A stretch of DNA of 53,878 bases from Candidatus Tyrphobacter aquilonaris (GTDB lineage Bacteria; Vulcanimicrobiota; Vulcanimicrobiia; Vulcanimicrobiales; Vulcanimicrobiaceae). This document shows positions 9,028-16,998 of this stretch, in pieces. Under the pieces are notes generated by a model. The model saw only the letters and a list, made by a program, of their open reading frames with translations. It was not told the DNA's origin and did no database searches. The translations under genes and the position numbers were made by a program. The stretch lies in assembly GCA_003133745.1 (NCBI GenBank), contig PKZD01000020.1:1-53878 (forward strand). The letters are read 5' to 3'. Each line of letters begins with the position of its first letter. Positions within the stretch are counted from its first letter, which is position 1.

Positions 9028-9916
9028 CCGAGTAGAGCAGCATCGCCAGCCCAACGAGCATCAGCGCAGCGCCGACGACGAGCGCGGGGAGCGACGGAGC
9101 GGCGATCACCTCCACAGCCGGATAATCGAGAACCGACGCGCGTAGGCGCACGCCGGCATCGCTCACGATCTCGTCGCTGCGGGCGAAGCGGATCGAGTGC
9201 GGCAGCGGCTGATCGGTCTCGTCGTCGACGGCAAAGAGCAGCGCCGGCTCCGCCGGTCCCGGGATGCCGCGCATCGCCGCAACCTGCTGCGCGGTGAAGA
9301 GCACGACCTTGACGAGGCGGTGCGCCGCCGGCAACGCAAAGGAATCGAACGGCAAGTCCAATCCCGAGATGCGCTGCGTCGTGCGCATCAGGAGCACCGG
9401 CGAGAGAAATGCCGAGCCCGCCGGCTGCGTGATCGTGAGATGCGCGCCGTTCGCATCGTATGCATCGACGCGAACGACGGTTCGCCGCACCGTACGCAAG
9501 TCGAAGGAGCCGACGTAGCGCCGCGGACCGATCGAAAGAGGCGCGCGGCCGAGTCGCAGCAGCACGAGCGGCTCTGCGACGTCGAGCGCGGGAAACGCGA
9601 TCGTGCCGCCGAGATCCCCGAGCGCGAGCTGCTGCCCCGGCGCGCCGACGAGCGTACGCGGGTCGGGAGCAAGCAATCCGTTTGCAATGCCGGCAAAGCC
9701 GAATACGCAGGCCCCGAATGCGATCGCGTACAGCGCCGCACGGCGCACGCGATCGGCGTTTCGCGTCACCTCGCGCGTCCGGAGAAAGAGCAAGACGATG
9801 AGCGCCGCAAGCGCAACGCTGTACCACCCGGCGTGATACGCAGCCCGATCCGGAACAAATGCTTCGACGAGCACCGCCGCCGCGAGCGCGACGGCCCAGA
9901 GCGCGAACGCGTTCAC
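9005..9916 (-). CDS. Membrane protein with three N-terminal and one C-terminal TM helices (ResB-like topology)
   Basis: 303 residues from a GTG that overlaps the TGA of the upstream thioredoxin-like gene. Hydrophobic helices lie at about 3-21 (ALWAVALAAAVLVEAF), 30-47 (YSVALAALIVLLFL), 60-82 and 275-296 (ALVVGAALMLVGLAMLLYSA), bracketing a ~190-residue extracytoplasmic beta-rich domain. This 3+1 layout with a large loop resembles ResB/Ccs1 of cytochrome c biogenesis, and the coupled TlpA/ResA-like partner fits. I see no convincing haem-binding histidines or clear ResB motif, so function stays open. It could also be a redox-associated membrane anchor. Confidence 0.55.
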   Translation of the reverse strand: MNAFALWAVALAAAVLVEAFVPDRAAYHAGWYSVALAALIVLLFLRTREVTRNADRVRRAALYAIAFGACVFGFAGIANGLLAPDPRTLVGAPGQQLALGDLGGTIAFPALDVAEPLVLLRLGRAPLSIGPRRYVGSFDLRTVRRTVVRVDAYDANGAHLTITQPAGSAFLSPVLLMRTTQRISGLDLPFDSFALPAAHRLVKVVLFTAQQVAAMRGIPGPAEPALLFAVDDETDQPLPHSIRFARSDEIVSDAGVRLRASVLDYPAVEVIAAPSLPALVVGAALMLVGLAMLLYSARTPSRS

Positions 9917-10446
9917 GGGCTCGAGAGCACCGGCGCGACGGCCGTACGCATCTGCGCGTACGTCAGCGCGCCGTCGAAACCGCGCGCTACGACGCCGCGG
10001 CGGTCGATGATGACGGTCGTCGGCAGCCCGAGCGCGGCATACGCGCGTCCGTATGCTTGCTCGCTATCGATCCAAATCGGAAACCGAACGCCCAAAGACG
10101 AGGCGAAACTCTGCGCGCGTTGCGCCGACTCGCCTTGATCGACGCCGACGACAACGAGGCCGCGCGCCGAATCCGCGGCCCAGAGCCGCTGCAGATCGGG
10201 AAGCTCCGCGCGGCAAGGCGGACACCACGACGCCCAGAGATTCATCACGACGACCTTGCCGCGGTATCGATCGAGTGAGACCGGCGCGCCGCGGTCATCG
10301 TGCAAGTCGATGACGGGCGCGCGTTGCCCCGCCAGGCCGGCCGGCCCCGCCGAGAGCGGCGCGTTCGCGCGAAAGAGCGGCAGCAGCACGATCAGGACGA
10401 CGGCAATCGCGATGACTGCAAACAACCATGGCGCCGCTGCGCGCAT
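9913..10446 (-). CDS. TlpA/ResA-like membrane-anchored thioredoxin
   Basis: 177 residues. A single N-terminal helix (AVIAIAVVLIVLLPLF, about 10-25) anchors a thioredoxin fold outside the membrane. The active site is WCPPC within NLWASWCPPCRAELPDLQ, and the cis-proline segment appears as GLPTTVIIDRRG. This is the ResA/TlpA class that reduces disulfides on apocytochromes or other exported proteins. ATG 10446 is chosen since everything upstream in frame is Arg-rich and antisense to folD. Its stop overlaps the next gene's GTG (GTGA), coupling it to the four-helix membrane protein. It is divergent from folD. Confidence 0.85.
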   Translation of the reverse strand: MRAAAPWLFAVIAIAVVLIVLLPLFRANAPLSAGPAGLAGQRAPVIDLHDDRGAPVSLDRYRGKVVVMNLWASWCPPCRAELPDLQRLWAADSARGLVVVGVDQGESAQRAQSFASSLGVRFPIWIDSEQAYGRAYAALGLPTTVIIDRRGVVARGFDGALTYAQMRTAVAPVLSSP

Positions 10447-10493
10447 TCTCGTAGAGTCCAGGTTTGATTCCTCGATCGGCCGAAGGCGAAGGC

Positions 10494-11345
10494 GTGCCCG
10501 CTCGAATACTCGATGGTAAGGCCGTAGCTGCGGAACTCCGCGCCGAACTCCTTTCGCGTGTCGTTGCGCTACGCGAACGCGGAACTCATCCCAAACTCGT
10601 CGTCGTCTTCGTCGGCGAGGACGAGGCGAGCCTCGCCTACGTTCAAACCCTCGAGCGCACGGGCGAGCGCCTCGGGATTGCGGTCGAGGTAGCGCTCCTT
10701 CCTCATTCGGCTCAGGTCGACGCCGTGCGCGAGCGGCTCGCGGCCTTCGACGGTGATGCATCGGTTCACGGGGTCATGTTGCAACAGCCGCTTCCGGAGC
10801 ATCTCGACATCCGCTCGATCGCGGACGCGATCCCGCAACGCAAAGACGTGGACGGCGCGCATCCGGCAAACGAGGGCAGCCTCGCCTTCGGAAATAACAC
10901 GCTCTTCGTGCCCGCGACGCCCGCAGCAGTGATGCTGCTCCTGCAGCGCAGCCCGCACTGGCCGCTACGCGGCCGAACGGCGGTGATGATCGGCCGCTCG
11001 CCGGTGGTCGGCGCCCCCGTGGCTTTATTGATGCTCGCGCAGGACGCAAGCGTCACGATCCTCCACAAAGGCTCGCGCGATCTTCAGCCCTACGTTCGCA
11101 TGGCAGATGTCGTCGTCACGGCGACGGGCGTACCCGGCTTGATTCGCGGCGAACATCTTGCGCCGGGCGCGACGGTGATCGACGTCGGAACGACGCTCGT
11201 CGACGGGCATCTCGTCGGCGACGTCGACTACGAGAGCGCGGTCAAAATCGCGGGCGCAATCACGCCCGTGCCCGGTGGCGTTGGGCCGGTGACGAACGTC
11301 GCCCTCCTGCGCAACGTCGTGATTGCCGCGGAGCGCTCGGCATGA
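10494..11345 (+). CDS. folD: FolD-family methylene-THF dehydrogenase, cyclohydrolase lysine replaced
   Basis: 283 residues from GTG 10494, which places ARILDGK at the usual N-terminus; a TTG at 10464 is a less likely start. FolD oxidises 5,10-methylene-THF with NADP and normally also hydrolyses the methenyl product. Conserved parts are visible: MLQQPLPEHLD, KDVDGAHPANEG, the nucleotide-binding IGRSPVVGAPVALLML and TPVPGGVGPVT. The catalytic lysine of the cyclohydrolase step (YVxxK in characterised enzymes) is leucine here: AYVQTLERTGERLGI, Leu53, codon CTC. Gln and Asp partners (LQQP, DVDG) are kept. The enzyme may therefore be dehydrogenase-only. It overlaps the next gene by ATGA. Confidence 0.93.
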   Translation: MPARILDGKAVAAELRAELLSRVVALRERGTHPKLVVVFVGEDEASLAYVQTLERTGERLGIAVEVALLPHSAQVDAVRERLAAFDGDASVHGVMLQQPLPEHLDIRSIADAIPQRKDVDGAHPANEGSLAFGNNTLFVPATPAAVMLLLQRSPHWPLRGRTAVMIGRSPVVGAPVALLMLAQDASVTILHKGSRDLQPYVRMADVVVTATGVPGLIRGEHLAPGATVIDVGTTLVDGHLVGDVDYESAVKIAGAITPVPGGVGPVTNVALLRNVVIAAERSA

Positions 11346-11971
11346 GCGACGTCGAGCAGTATCTCGAAGGCCTTCACCCGCAGCCGAATCCCGTCATCGT
11401 CGAGGTCGAGCGGCGCAGCCGTGCCGGGGGCGTACCGGCGATCTCGCGCGAAACCGGACGCTTCCTCGCGACGATCGTACACGCGATGCAGGCGAATCGC
11501 ATCCTCGAGATCGGCACCGGATACGGTTGCGCCACGTTGTGGATGGCGCTCGCGCAGCCGCCGGCCGGCAAGATCTGGACGATCGATCCCGACGTTACGC
11601 GCACTGACGTCGCGAGATTATATTTCGAAAGCGCCGGTGAAGCGGAGTCGATCGAAGTGCTCAACCAGCCCGTCGTCGAGCTGCTCGAGACATTTCCGCA
11701 GCGAAACCTCGACATCGTCTTCATCAATGCCGATCCGCTCCAATACGGCGCCTACCTCGATCTCGCCATTCCGACGCTGAAACGCTCCGGCCTCGTCGTC
11801 GTCGAGCATTGCCTGCTCGCAGGACGCGTCGCGCAACCTGAACTGCCCTCGGACGACGAGCACGTGCGCGCGATGCGTGCCTTCAACCGCGCCTTCCTCA
11901 CCCACGCAGATCTCGCAGCGGCGATACTTCCGCTCGGCGACGGCTTGGGGGTCGGCGCGCGCACGCATTGA
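11342..11971 (+). CDS. Class I SAM O-methyltransferase (COMT/CCoAOMT-like)
   Basis: 209 residues, ATG start in a 4-base overlap with folD. Motif I is ILEIGTGYGCATLWMA (residues ~54-69), the acidic post-I position is in KIWTIDPD, and the metal- and substrate-binding region reads DIVFINADPLQYGAYLD then GLVVVEHCLLAG. This matches small metal-dependent O-methyltransferases such as YrrM and caffeoyl-CoA OMT relatives. The usual Asp-Asn metal ligand after strand 5 is not obvious (VVEHCLLAG), so metal dependence is uncertain. The substrate is unknown. The stop overlaps the TTG of the downstream MBL gene, so the three genes are probably one transcript with folD. Confidence 0.8.
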   Translation: MSDVEQYLEGLHPQPNPVIVEVERRSRAGGVPAISRETGRFLATIVHAMQANRILEIGTGYGCATLWMALAQPPAGKIWTIDPDVTRTDVARLYFESAGEAESIEVLNQPVVELLETFPQRNLDIVFINADPLQYGAYLDLAIPTLKRSGLVVVEHCLLAGRVAQPELPSDDEHVRAMRAFNRAFLTHADLAAAILPLGDGLGVGARTH

Positions 11972-12606
11972 TTCTCGAGACCTTCGCCGTCGGCGCGCTG
12001 GCCTGCAACTGCACGGTCTTGGGTGACGAGCGCACCGGCGAAGCGATCGTCATCGATGGCGGCGACGGCATCGACGAAGTGCTCTCATGTCTGGAACGGC
12101 GGCGCCTCCGCGCAACGCTGCTGTTGCACACGCACGCGCATATCGATCATATCGGCGACGCAGGTCGACTGCGCGATGCAACCGGAGCGCGCGCGCTGCT
12201 TCATCCCGCGGACGTGCCGCTCTACGAAACGCTGCCGCTGCAGGCGGCGTGGGTCGGTCTCGCGCAGGCACCCCCGGTGATTGCGCTCGACGGCGATCTT
12301 CATGACGGCGAGCGTTTCGCGGCCGGCGCGGTCGAAATCGAGGTGTTGCACACGCCCGGTCACACCCCGGGGAGCGTCTGCTTCGCATTGCGCGGCGAGG
12401 ATGCGCGCGTTTTCACCGGCGACACGCTCTTCGCGGGATCGATCGGCCGCTGGGATCTCGGGGGAACCTCGATGGAAGATATCGTTGATTCGATCGCGCG
12501 CAAGTTGTTGCCGCTCGAGGATGCGACGCCGGTCGTGCCCGGTCACGGTCCCTTTACGACAATCGGAATCGAGCGGCGCACGAATCCGTATTTGCAGCGC
12601 GGCTGA
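11968..12606 (+). CDS. MBL-fold hydrolase, glyoxalase II/YcbL-like
   Basis: 212 residues, TTG start in a TTGA overlap. Metal-binding motifs appear in order: THAHIDHIGD (HxHxDH), HTPGHTPGSV, FTGDTLFAGSIGR and PGHGPFTTIG with NPYL at the C-terminus. This is the YcbL-type single-domain glyoxalase II group, which hydrolyses thioesters such as lactoyl-glutathione or related thiol adducts with a dinuclear metal centre. Length matches the ~210-residue YcbL class and lacks the C-terminal domain of classical GloB. The thiol used in this organism is not knowable here. It converges on the scaffold gene 12 bases away. Confidence 0.85.
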   Translation: MILETFAVGALACNCTVLGDERTGEAIVIDGGDGIDEVLSCLERRRLRATLLLHTHAHIDHIGDAGRLRDATGARALLHPADVPLYETLPLQAAWVGLAQAPPVIALDGDLHDGERFAAGAVEIEVLHTPGHTPGSVCFALRGEDARVFTGDTLFAGSIGRWDLGGTSMEDIVDSIARKLLPLEDATPVVPGHGPFTTIGIERRTNPYLQRG

Positions 12607-12617
12607 GCGCGATTTCG

Positions 12618-13106
12618 TTAGTGCAGCTTGATGAGGAGTTTGCCGTCGTCGTCGGCCGGCGCGGGCGCCGCTGAAACGGGCACGGGTGCGACGCGCGGCG
12701 CGGCCGGCATCGTCCCGTAGTCCGGAACTTCGCCGCTTGCGACCTTCGCGCGGTAGTCCGCGATCGCGATCTTCAGCGCTTCGAGCGTGCGGCCTGGATA
12801 ATCGCGCTTCTTCTCGGGGTAACCGCCGAGCGCATCCATGACCTCTTGCTCGCTAATCGCCTCGGCCTCCTCGAGGGTCTTGCCCTGTGCGATCTGCGTG
12901 ACGAGGCTGCACGTCGCGGTTCCAAAGCCGCAGCCGGTGGTGAAATAGGAGATGTCCTCGATGACGGCGCCCGGTCCCACCTTCAAGAAGATGTTGTACA
13001 TGTCACCGCAGGAGTCGCTGAAATACTCGCCGCTCGCCGTTGGATTCTCCATCGTGCGAAAACCGGGGCGCTCCTCGACCAACCGCTGAAACTTCACAAA
13101 GTCCAC
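12618..13106 (-). CDS. NifU/IscU-like Fe-S scaffold with rearranged cysteines
   Basis: 162 residues, GTG start, four bases after the sufR stop. The NifU_N fold is evident: SGEYFSDSCGDMYNIFLKV (Cys33, GD conserved), FTTGCGFGTATCSLVTQI (Cys59 and Cys66) and LEALKIAIADYRAKV. IscU/NifU/SufU proteins use three cysteines, the third just before the LA-x-x-AI-x-x-AI helix. That position is PGRT here, with no Cys, while an extra Cys66 follows the second ligand. A ~30-residue Pro/Ala linker ends in DDGKLLIKLH. It is probably regulated by SufR as part of sufR's own transcript. It could be a distinct scaffold or carrier rather than a classical IscU. Confidence 0.8.
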   Translation of the reverse strand: MDFVKFQRLVEERPGFRTMENPTASGEYFSDSCGDMYNIFLKVGPGAVIEDISYFTTGCGFGTATCSLVTQIAQGKTLEEAEAISEQEVMDALGGYPEKKRDYPGRTLEALKIAIADYRAKVASGEVPDYGTMPAAPRVAPVPVSAAPAPADDDGKLLIKLH

Positions 13107-13110
13107 AGTA

Positions 13111-13791
13111 TCACTTCACTCCCGCACTCACGTGCTCGATATCCGCCGGCTTCATCTCGAACCGGCATTCCGTGCCGCCGGTTGCAAGCGACTCCGTCTG
13201 CTGCATCGCGCCGCCGATCGTTTCGTCGATCATATGATGCACGACCTGGCACATCTCGGGATGCTCCTTTGCAACGGTCGAGTACGGGCAGTTATGCTCG
13301 TGCAGTGCAAAACCGCCGTCGATCAAGCTGTACTCGGCAACGACGCCGTCGTGGCGCAGCAACTCGGTCAACTGCGCGACTCGCTCCTCGGGGCGCTCCG
13401 CCGTCACGCTGCGCTTGGCCCGCGCCACGGCGCGGTCCGAGATCGAATCGAAGATTTGGCCGACCGCCGAGGCGCCGTACTGGAGGCGCACTTCGCGCAA
13501 GACGGACGAGAGCAGGCGATCGTAGCGCTGCGGAAAGAGGCTATCCGCCTCCCGCGTCAGCGAGAACTCCAGCGTCGGTTTCGTAGGCCCGCGCCGAACC
13601 GGGCGCTCGGCTACGATTCCATCGCGCTCCAGGACGACGAGCTGCTGCCGCACGGCGTTCGGAGAGAGACCGAAGAGCCCAGCGAGGTCGGCTGCCGAGG
13701 CGGAGCCGAGCCGCCGAAGCTCGGCGACGATCTTGCCCCGCGTGGTCTTGAAAAAGCGTTCGCCCTGCATCTCTTGGCGGTATCCTAGCAT
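13111..13791 (-). CDS. sufR: SufR-type Fe-S-sensing transcriptional repressor
   Basis: 226 residues, with an N-terminal winged helix (about 15-75: RGKIVAELRRLGSASAADLA and GLSPNAVRQQLVVLERDGIV) and a C-terminal cysteine region. The cysteines are NCPYSTVAKEHPEMC (Cx12C) and a third, 27 residues later, in GGTECRF. SufR proteins bind a cluster through such cysteines and derepress suf genes when clusters are scarce. The intermediate cysteine found in characterised members is not at the expected spacing. It is divergent from sufC, with a candidate operator between. ATG 13791 is used; ATG 13770 (MQGERFFK) is also possible. It is followed by the extra scaffold gene after four bases. Confidence 0.85.
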   Translation of the reverse strand: MLGYRQEMQGERFFKTTRGKIVAELRRLGSASAADLAGLFGLSPNAVRQQLVVLERDGIVAERPVRRGPTKPTLEFSLTREADSLFPQRYDRLLSSVLREVRLQYGASAVGQIFDSISDRAVARAKRSVTAERPEERVAQLTELLRHDGVVAEYSLIDGGFALHEHNCPYSTVAKEHPEMCQVVHHMIDETIGGAMQQTESLATGGTECRFEMKPADIEHVSAGVK

Positions 13792-13807
13792 GGCTCGCCG
13801 AGATAGT

Positions 13808-13826
13808 AAAGTTTATCCTTGACTTT
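13808..13826. promoter_or_regulatory. Candidate SufR operator in sufR-sufC intergenic region
   Basis: AAAGT (13808-13812) and ACTTT (13822-13826) form a perfect 5-base inverted repeat around nine bases. The site lies between divergent sufR and sufC and overlaps the sufC -35 hexamer. A repressor bound here would block sufC and sit just upstream of sufR, fitting autoregulation. No known SufR consensus is matched exactly, so the assignment is inferred from position and symmetry. Confidence 0.4.
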
Positions 13827-13854
13827 CTCGCTTCGCCTCCGATACGATAGCTCT
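13819..13854 (+). promoter_or_regulatory. Promoter of the sufCDSU operon, possibly leaderless
   Basis: TTGACT (13819-13824) and TACGAT (13843-13848) are separated by 18 bases and resemble the sigma-70 -35 and -10 hexamers (5/6 and 4/6). The expected start point, about seven bases downstream, coincides with the sufC ATG at 13855, and no Shine-Dalgarno sequence precedes that ATG. A leaderless mRNA is therefore plausible. Confidence 0.5.
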
Positions 13855-14628
13855 ATGTCCGATCAAGGTTTGAAGATCACCGGCCTACACTGTGGTGTCG
13901 CGGGCAACGACGATATCCTCAAAGGGATCGATTTGACCGTCGAGCCGGGACGCGTCTACGCCCTGATGGGACCGAACGGGAGCGGCAAGACGACGCTCGC
14001 GCTCGCGCTTGCGGGTCATCCTTCGTACGCGGTCACCGCCGGCAGCGTCACGCTCGACGGCGAGGATCTGCTCGCAATGTCACCCGATCGGCGCGCAAAG
14101 GCCGGCGTCTTTCTCTCCTTTCAATATCCCGCATCGATTCCGGGCGTCAAGGTCGCGAACTTTCTCTTCGCCGCGTTGCAAGCGGTGCGTCCGGGCGATC
14201 TGGGTCCGGCGAAGTTTCGCGCGCTCCTGCTCGAAAAAATGGAATCGCTCGGCATGGATCCGTCTTTCCTCGGACGCTATCTCAACGACGGCTTCTCCGG
14301 CGGCGAGAAGAAGCGCCTCGAGATGCTGCAGATGGCGGTGCTCGCACCACGCTTCGCGATCCTCGACGAAACAGACTCGGGGCTCGACGTCGACGCCCTC
14401 AGGCACATCGGCGAATCGATCGCCGCATTGCGCGCGACCGAAGCAGGCAAGAACACCGGACTGCTCGTGATCACGCACTACCCGCGCATCCTGCGCTACG
14501 TGCATCCGGATGTCGTGCACGTGATGCTCGACGGCCGCATCGTGAAGACGGGTGGCGGCGATCTCGCCGAGCTCATCGAACTCCAAGGCTATGACGTCAT
14601 CCGCGCAGAGAGCGGAGCCGTTGCTTAG
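13855..14628 (+). CDS. sufC: SufC, Fe-S assembly ABC ATPase
   Basis: 257 residues. Walker A is GPNGSGKTT (39-47), the signature is FSGGEKKRLEM and Walker B is FAILDETDSGLDVDAL, the SufC version with D-S-G-L-D. SufC drives conformational change of the SufB/SufD scaffold during cluster assembly in the cytoplasm. The start is placed at ATG 13855 because SDQGLKITGLH aligns with SufC N-termini; an in-frame TTG at 13819 is the -35 element. It is first gene of a + strand operon sufC-sufD-sufS-sufU. Its 3' end overlaps the sufD-like gene. Confidence 0.95.
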   Translation: MSDQGLKITGLHCGVAGNDDILKGIDLTVEPGRVYALMGPNGSGKTTLALALAGHPSYAVTAGSVTLDGEDLLAMSPDRRAKAGVFLSFQYPASIPGVKVANFLFAALQAVRPGDLGPAKFRALLLEKMESLGMDPSFLGRYLNDGFSGGEKKRLEMLQMAVLAPRFAILDETDSGLDVDALRHIGESIAALRATEAGKNTGLLVITHYPRILRYVHPDVVHVMLDGRIVKTGGGDLAELIELQGYDVIRAESGAVA

Positions 14629-15733
14629 CGCGTTTGCGGACGAGACGCTCCCGATCGAGGAGCGCACCGCAGCGCTGCAACGCTATCGCGAACTCCCATC
14701 GGGGCGAGAGCGTCCTGGGCGTTACTGGCGCATCGACCTCGACGCGATTCCCGTCGACGACCTTCCCTTCGAGGGAAGCGCCGGAAGCGTGCAGATCGAG
14801 TGCAAGGACGAGCGCGTGCGTACCGGACGCGTACCGAGCGGCTTCGGGACGACGGCAGCGCGAACGTCGAAGTTCGGCGCACTTGCCGCCGCCTTTGCAA
14901 ACCAGTACGCCTTCATCGAGATTCCCGCCGGCATCGAGATCGAGGAGCCGGTCATCGTCACCTATCGCGTGCCGGAGCGCGCAACGCTTTTCCCGTATAC
15001 GTGCGTTCACGCCGGACGCGGGGCGCGCGCCACGATCGTCGAACGCGTCGAGGGCGGCAGCGGCAGCTTCGTCTGCGGCATCACCGAGGCCATCGCCGAC
15101 GAAAGCGCCGAGCTTGCGATCGTGTCGATGCAGAATCTTCCGAACGATGCGCGCTTCTTCTCCAGCCGCGCCGCGCTGCCGGGAAAGGATGCGAAGATCG
15201 CCTGGGCGACCGCCGACCTTGGAGCCTCCCTTGCGGTCGTGCAGCTCGACGTCGAACTGCTCGCGACCGGCGCCGACGCACAGATCGTTTCGCTCTTCTT
15301 CCCGCAGGCGACGCAGCACGTGGACATGCGTTCGACCGTCGACCATCGCGCCGGCGAAGCGACGTCGTTCACGATGGTGAAATCCGCCGCGACCGGTCGC
15401 GGCCAGGCCCGTTACGTCGGCAACATTCGAATCGCCGCACACGCGCAGGGCAGCGACGCGTCACTGCGCGACGATGCGTTGCTCCTCTCTCCGAACGCAC
15501 ACATCGACTCCGTCCCCGCGCTCGAGATCGCTGCGAACGACGTGAAAGCCTACCATGGCGCGACGGTCGGCGCGCTCGATCAGGAAACGCTCTTCTACAT
15601 GACCACGCGCGGAATCGAGCGCGGAGAGGCAGAGCGCATGGTAACGCTCGGATTCTTCGAGCCCGCGATCGACCGCTTCCCGGCGCAACTCCGCGAAGAG
15701 CTGCGCGAGATACTCGCAGCAAAGATTCGGTGA
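14591..15733 (+). CDS. sufD: SufB/SufD-family scaffold, SufD-like
   Basis: About 380 residues. The C-terminal beta-helix core is clear: ALEIAANDVKAYHGATVGAL with the SufD-type HGATVG histidine, then LFYMTTRGIERGEAERMV and LGFFEPAIDRFP. SufB proteins have HEAT-type motifs and are about 470 residues, so this is closer to SufD. SufD pairs with SufB on SufC2. Only three cysteines occur (IECKD, YTCVH, FVCGI), none at the position before the HGAT histidine. No sufB lies nearby, which is unusual. The start is uncertain: ATG 14591 overlaps sufC by 38 bases and TTG 14621 by 8. Confidence 0.85.
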   Translation: MTSSAQRAEPLLSAFADETLPIEERTAALQRYRELPSGRERPGRYWRIDLDAIPVDDLPFEGSAGSVQIECKDERVRTGRVPSGFGTTAARTSKFGALAAAFANQYAFIEIPAGIEIEEPVIVTYRVPERATLFPYTCVHAGRGARATIVERVEGGSGSFVCGITEAIADESAELAIVSMQNLPNDARFFSSRAALPGKDAKIAWATADLGASLAVVQLDVELLATGADAQIVSLFFPQATQHVDMRSTVDHRAGEATSFTMVKSAATGRGQARYVGNIRIAAHAQGSDASLRDDALLLSPNAHIDSVPALEIAANDVKAYHGATVGALDQETLFYMTTRGIERGEAERMVTLGFFEPAIDRFPAQLREELREILAAKIR

Positions 15734-15737
15734 CGTC

Positions 15738-16991
15738 GTGACAATGCTTCGACCGTCGGAGATGCAGAAAGCGCTGCGGGTTCGCGACGACTTCCCGATC
15801 TTCACGCGCCCGACCGCACGCGGCAAGCGGCTCGTGTACCTCGACTCGGCGGCAACCTCGCAGAAGCCGCTCTGCGTCATCGAAACGCTCGACGAGTATT
15901 ACCGTGAGTACAATGCCAACATTCACCGCGGCGTCTACGAGATCGCGGCGCGGGCGACGGCGGCTTTCGAAGAGGCGCGCGCGAAGGTCGCGCGCTTCGT
16001 CGGCGCCGATCCGGGCGAGATCGTTTGGACGCGCAACACGACCGAGGCAATCAACTTGATCGCCTACGCCTGGGGCAACACGAACGTTCGCGCCGGCGAC
16101 GCAATTCTGCTCACGGAGTTGGAGCACCATTCGAACCTCGTACCGTGGCAACTCCTCGCGCAGCGCACCGGCGCGGTCCTTCGTTTCATTCCCGTCGACA
16201 AGAACGGGACGCTCGTTCTGGACGATCTCGATCGCCTGCTCGACGGGTGCCGGCTGCTCTCGATCGCGCACGTGAGCAATACGCTCGGTACCATCTCACC
16301 GCTCGAAACGATCGTTCCGCGAGCCCGCGCCGCCGGTGCGACGATCGTCGTCGACGGCGCGCAGAGTGCGCCGCATCTTCCGGTCGACGTCAAAGCGCTC
16401 GATGCCGATTTCTACGCCTTCAGCGCGCACAAGATGCTTGGGCCCACCGGCATCGGCGCACTCTACGGTAAACGCGCGTTGCTCGAGTCGATGCCGCCGT
16501 TCCTCTCGGGCGGCGACATGATCCGCGCGGTCGAGTACGACCGCGCCACGTTCAACGACCCGCCCTGGAAGTTCGAGGCCGGCACGAGCAATATTGCCGA
16601 TGCAATCGCCTTCGGCACCGCCGTTGACTATCTCACCGAGCTTGGGCCCGCGTGGGTTCGCGAGCACGAGCGCGCGATCACCGCTTACGCGCTCGAGCGC
16701 CTCGCCGCGCTCGAACCGCGCGGCCTGCACGTCTACGGACCGAAAGACCCCGCCAAGACCGGAGGCGTGCTCTCGTTCAATCTCGCCGACGTTCACGCGC
16801 ACGACGTCGCCTCGATCCTCGACACCGAGGGCGTCTGCATCCGCGCGGGGCATCATTGCACGATGCCGCTCATGCGCAAGATGGGCTGGCATTCGACCGC
16901 ACGCGCCTCGTTTTACGTCTACAATGCCGAAGAGGACGTCGATGCGCTCGTGACCGCGCTGGAGAAGGCCGCGCACATCTTCAAGGTATAA
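15738..16991 (+). CDS. sufS: SufS cysteine desulfurase (group II)
   Basis: 417 residues from GTG 15738; ATG 15744 is an equal alternative. It is a PLP enzyme that takes sulfur from cysteine as a persulfide. Visible landmarks are VYLDSAATSQKP, the ELEHHSNLVPW segment, the PLP lysine in FSAHKMLGPTG (Lys232) and the catalytic cysteine in RAGHHCTMPLM (Cys374) with the short group II loop. Length is typical of SufS (~405-420). It follows the sufD-like gene by four bases and precedes sufU by seven, its normal partner for sulfur transfer in SufE-less bacteria. Confidence 0.95.
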   Translation: MTMLRPSEMQKALRVRDDFPIFTRPTARGKRLVYLDSAATSQKPLCVIETLDEYYREYNANIHRGVYEIAARATAAFEEARAKVARFVGADPGEIVWTRNTTEAINLIAYAWGNTNVRAGDAILLTELEHHSNLVPWQLLAQRTGAVLRFIPVDKNGTLVLDDLDRLLDGCRLLSIAHVSNTLGTISPLETIVPRARAAGATIVVDGAQSAPHLPVDVKALDADFYAFSAHKMLGPTGIGALYGKRALLESMPPFLSGGDMIRAVEYDRATFNDPPWKFEAGTSNIADAIAFGTAVDYLTELGPAWVREHERAITAYALERLAALEPRGLHVYGPKDPAKTGGVLSFNLADVHAHDVASILDTEGVCIRAGHHCTMPLMRKMGWHSTARASFYVYNAEEDVDALVTALEKAAHIFKV

Positions 16992-16998
16992 GGACCTC

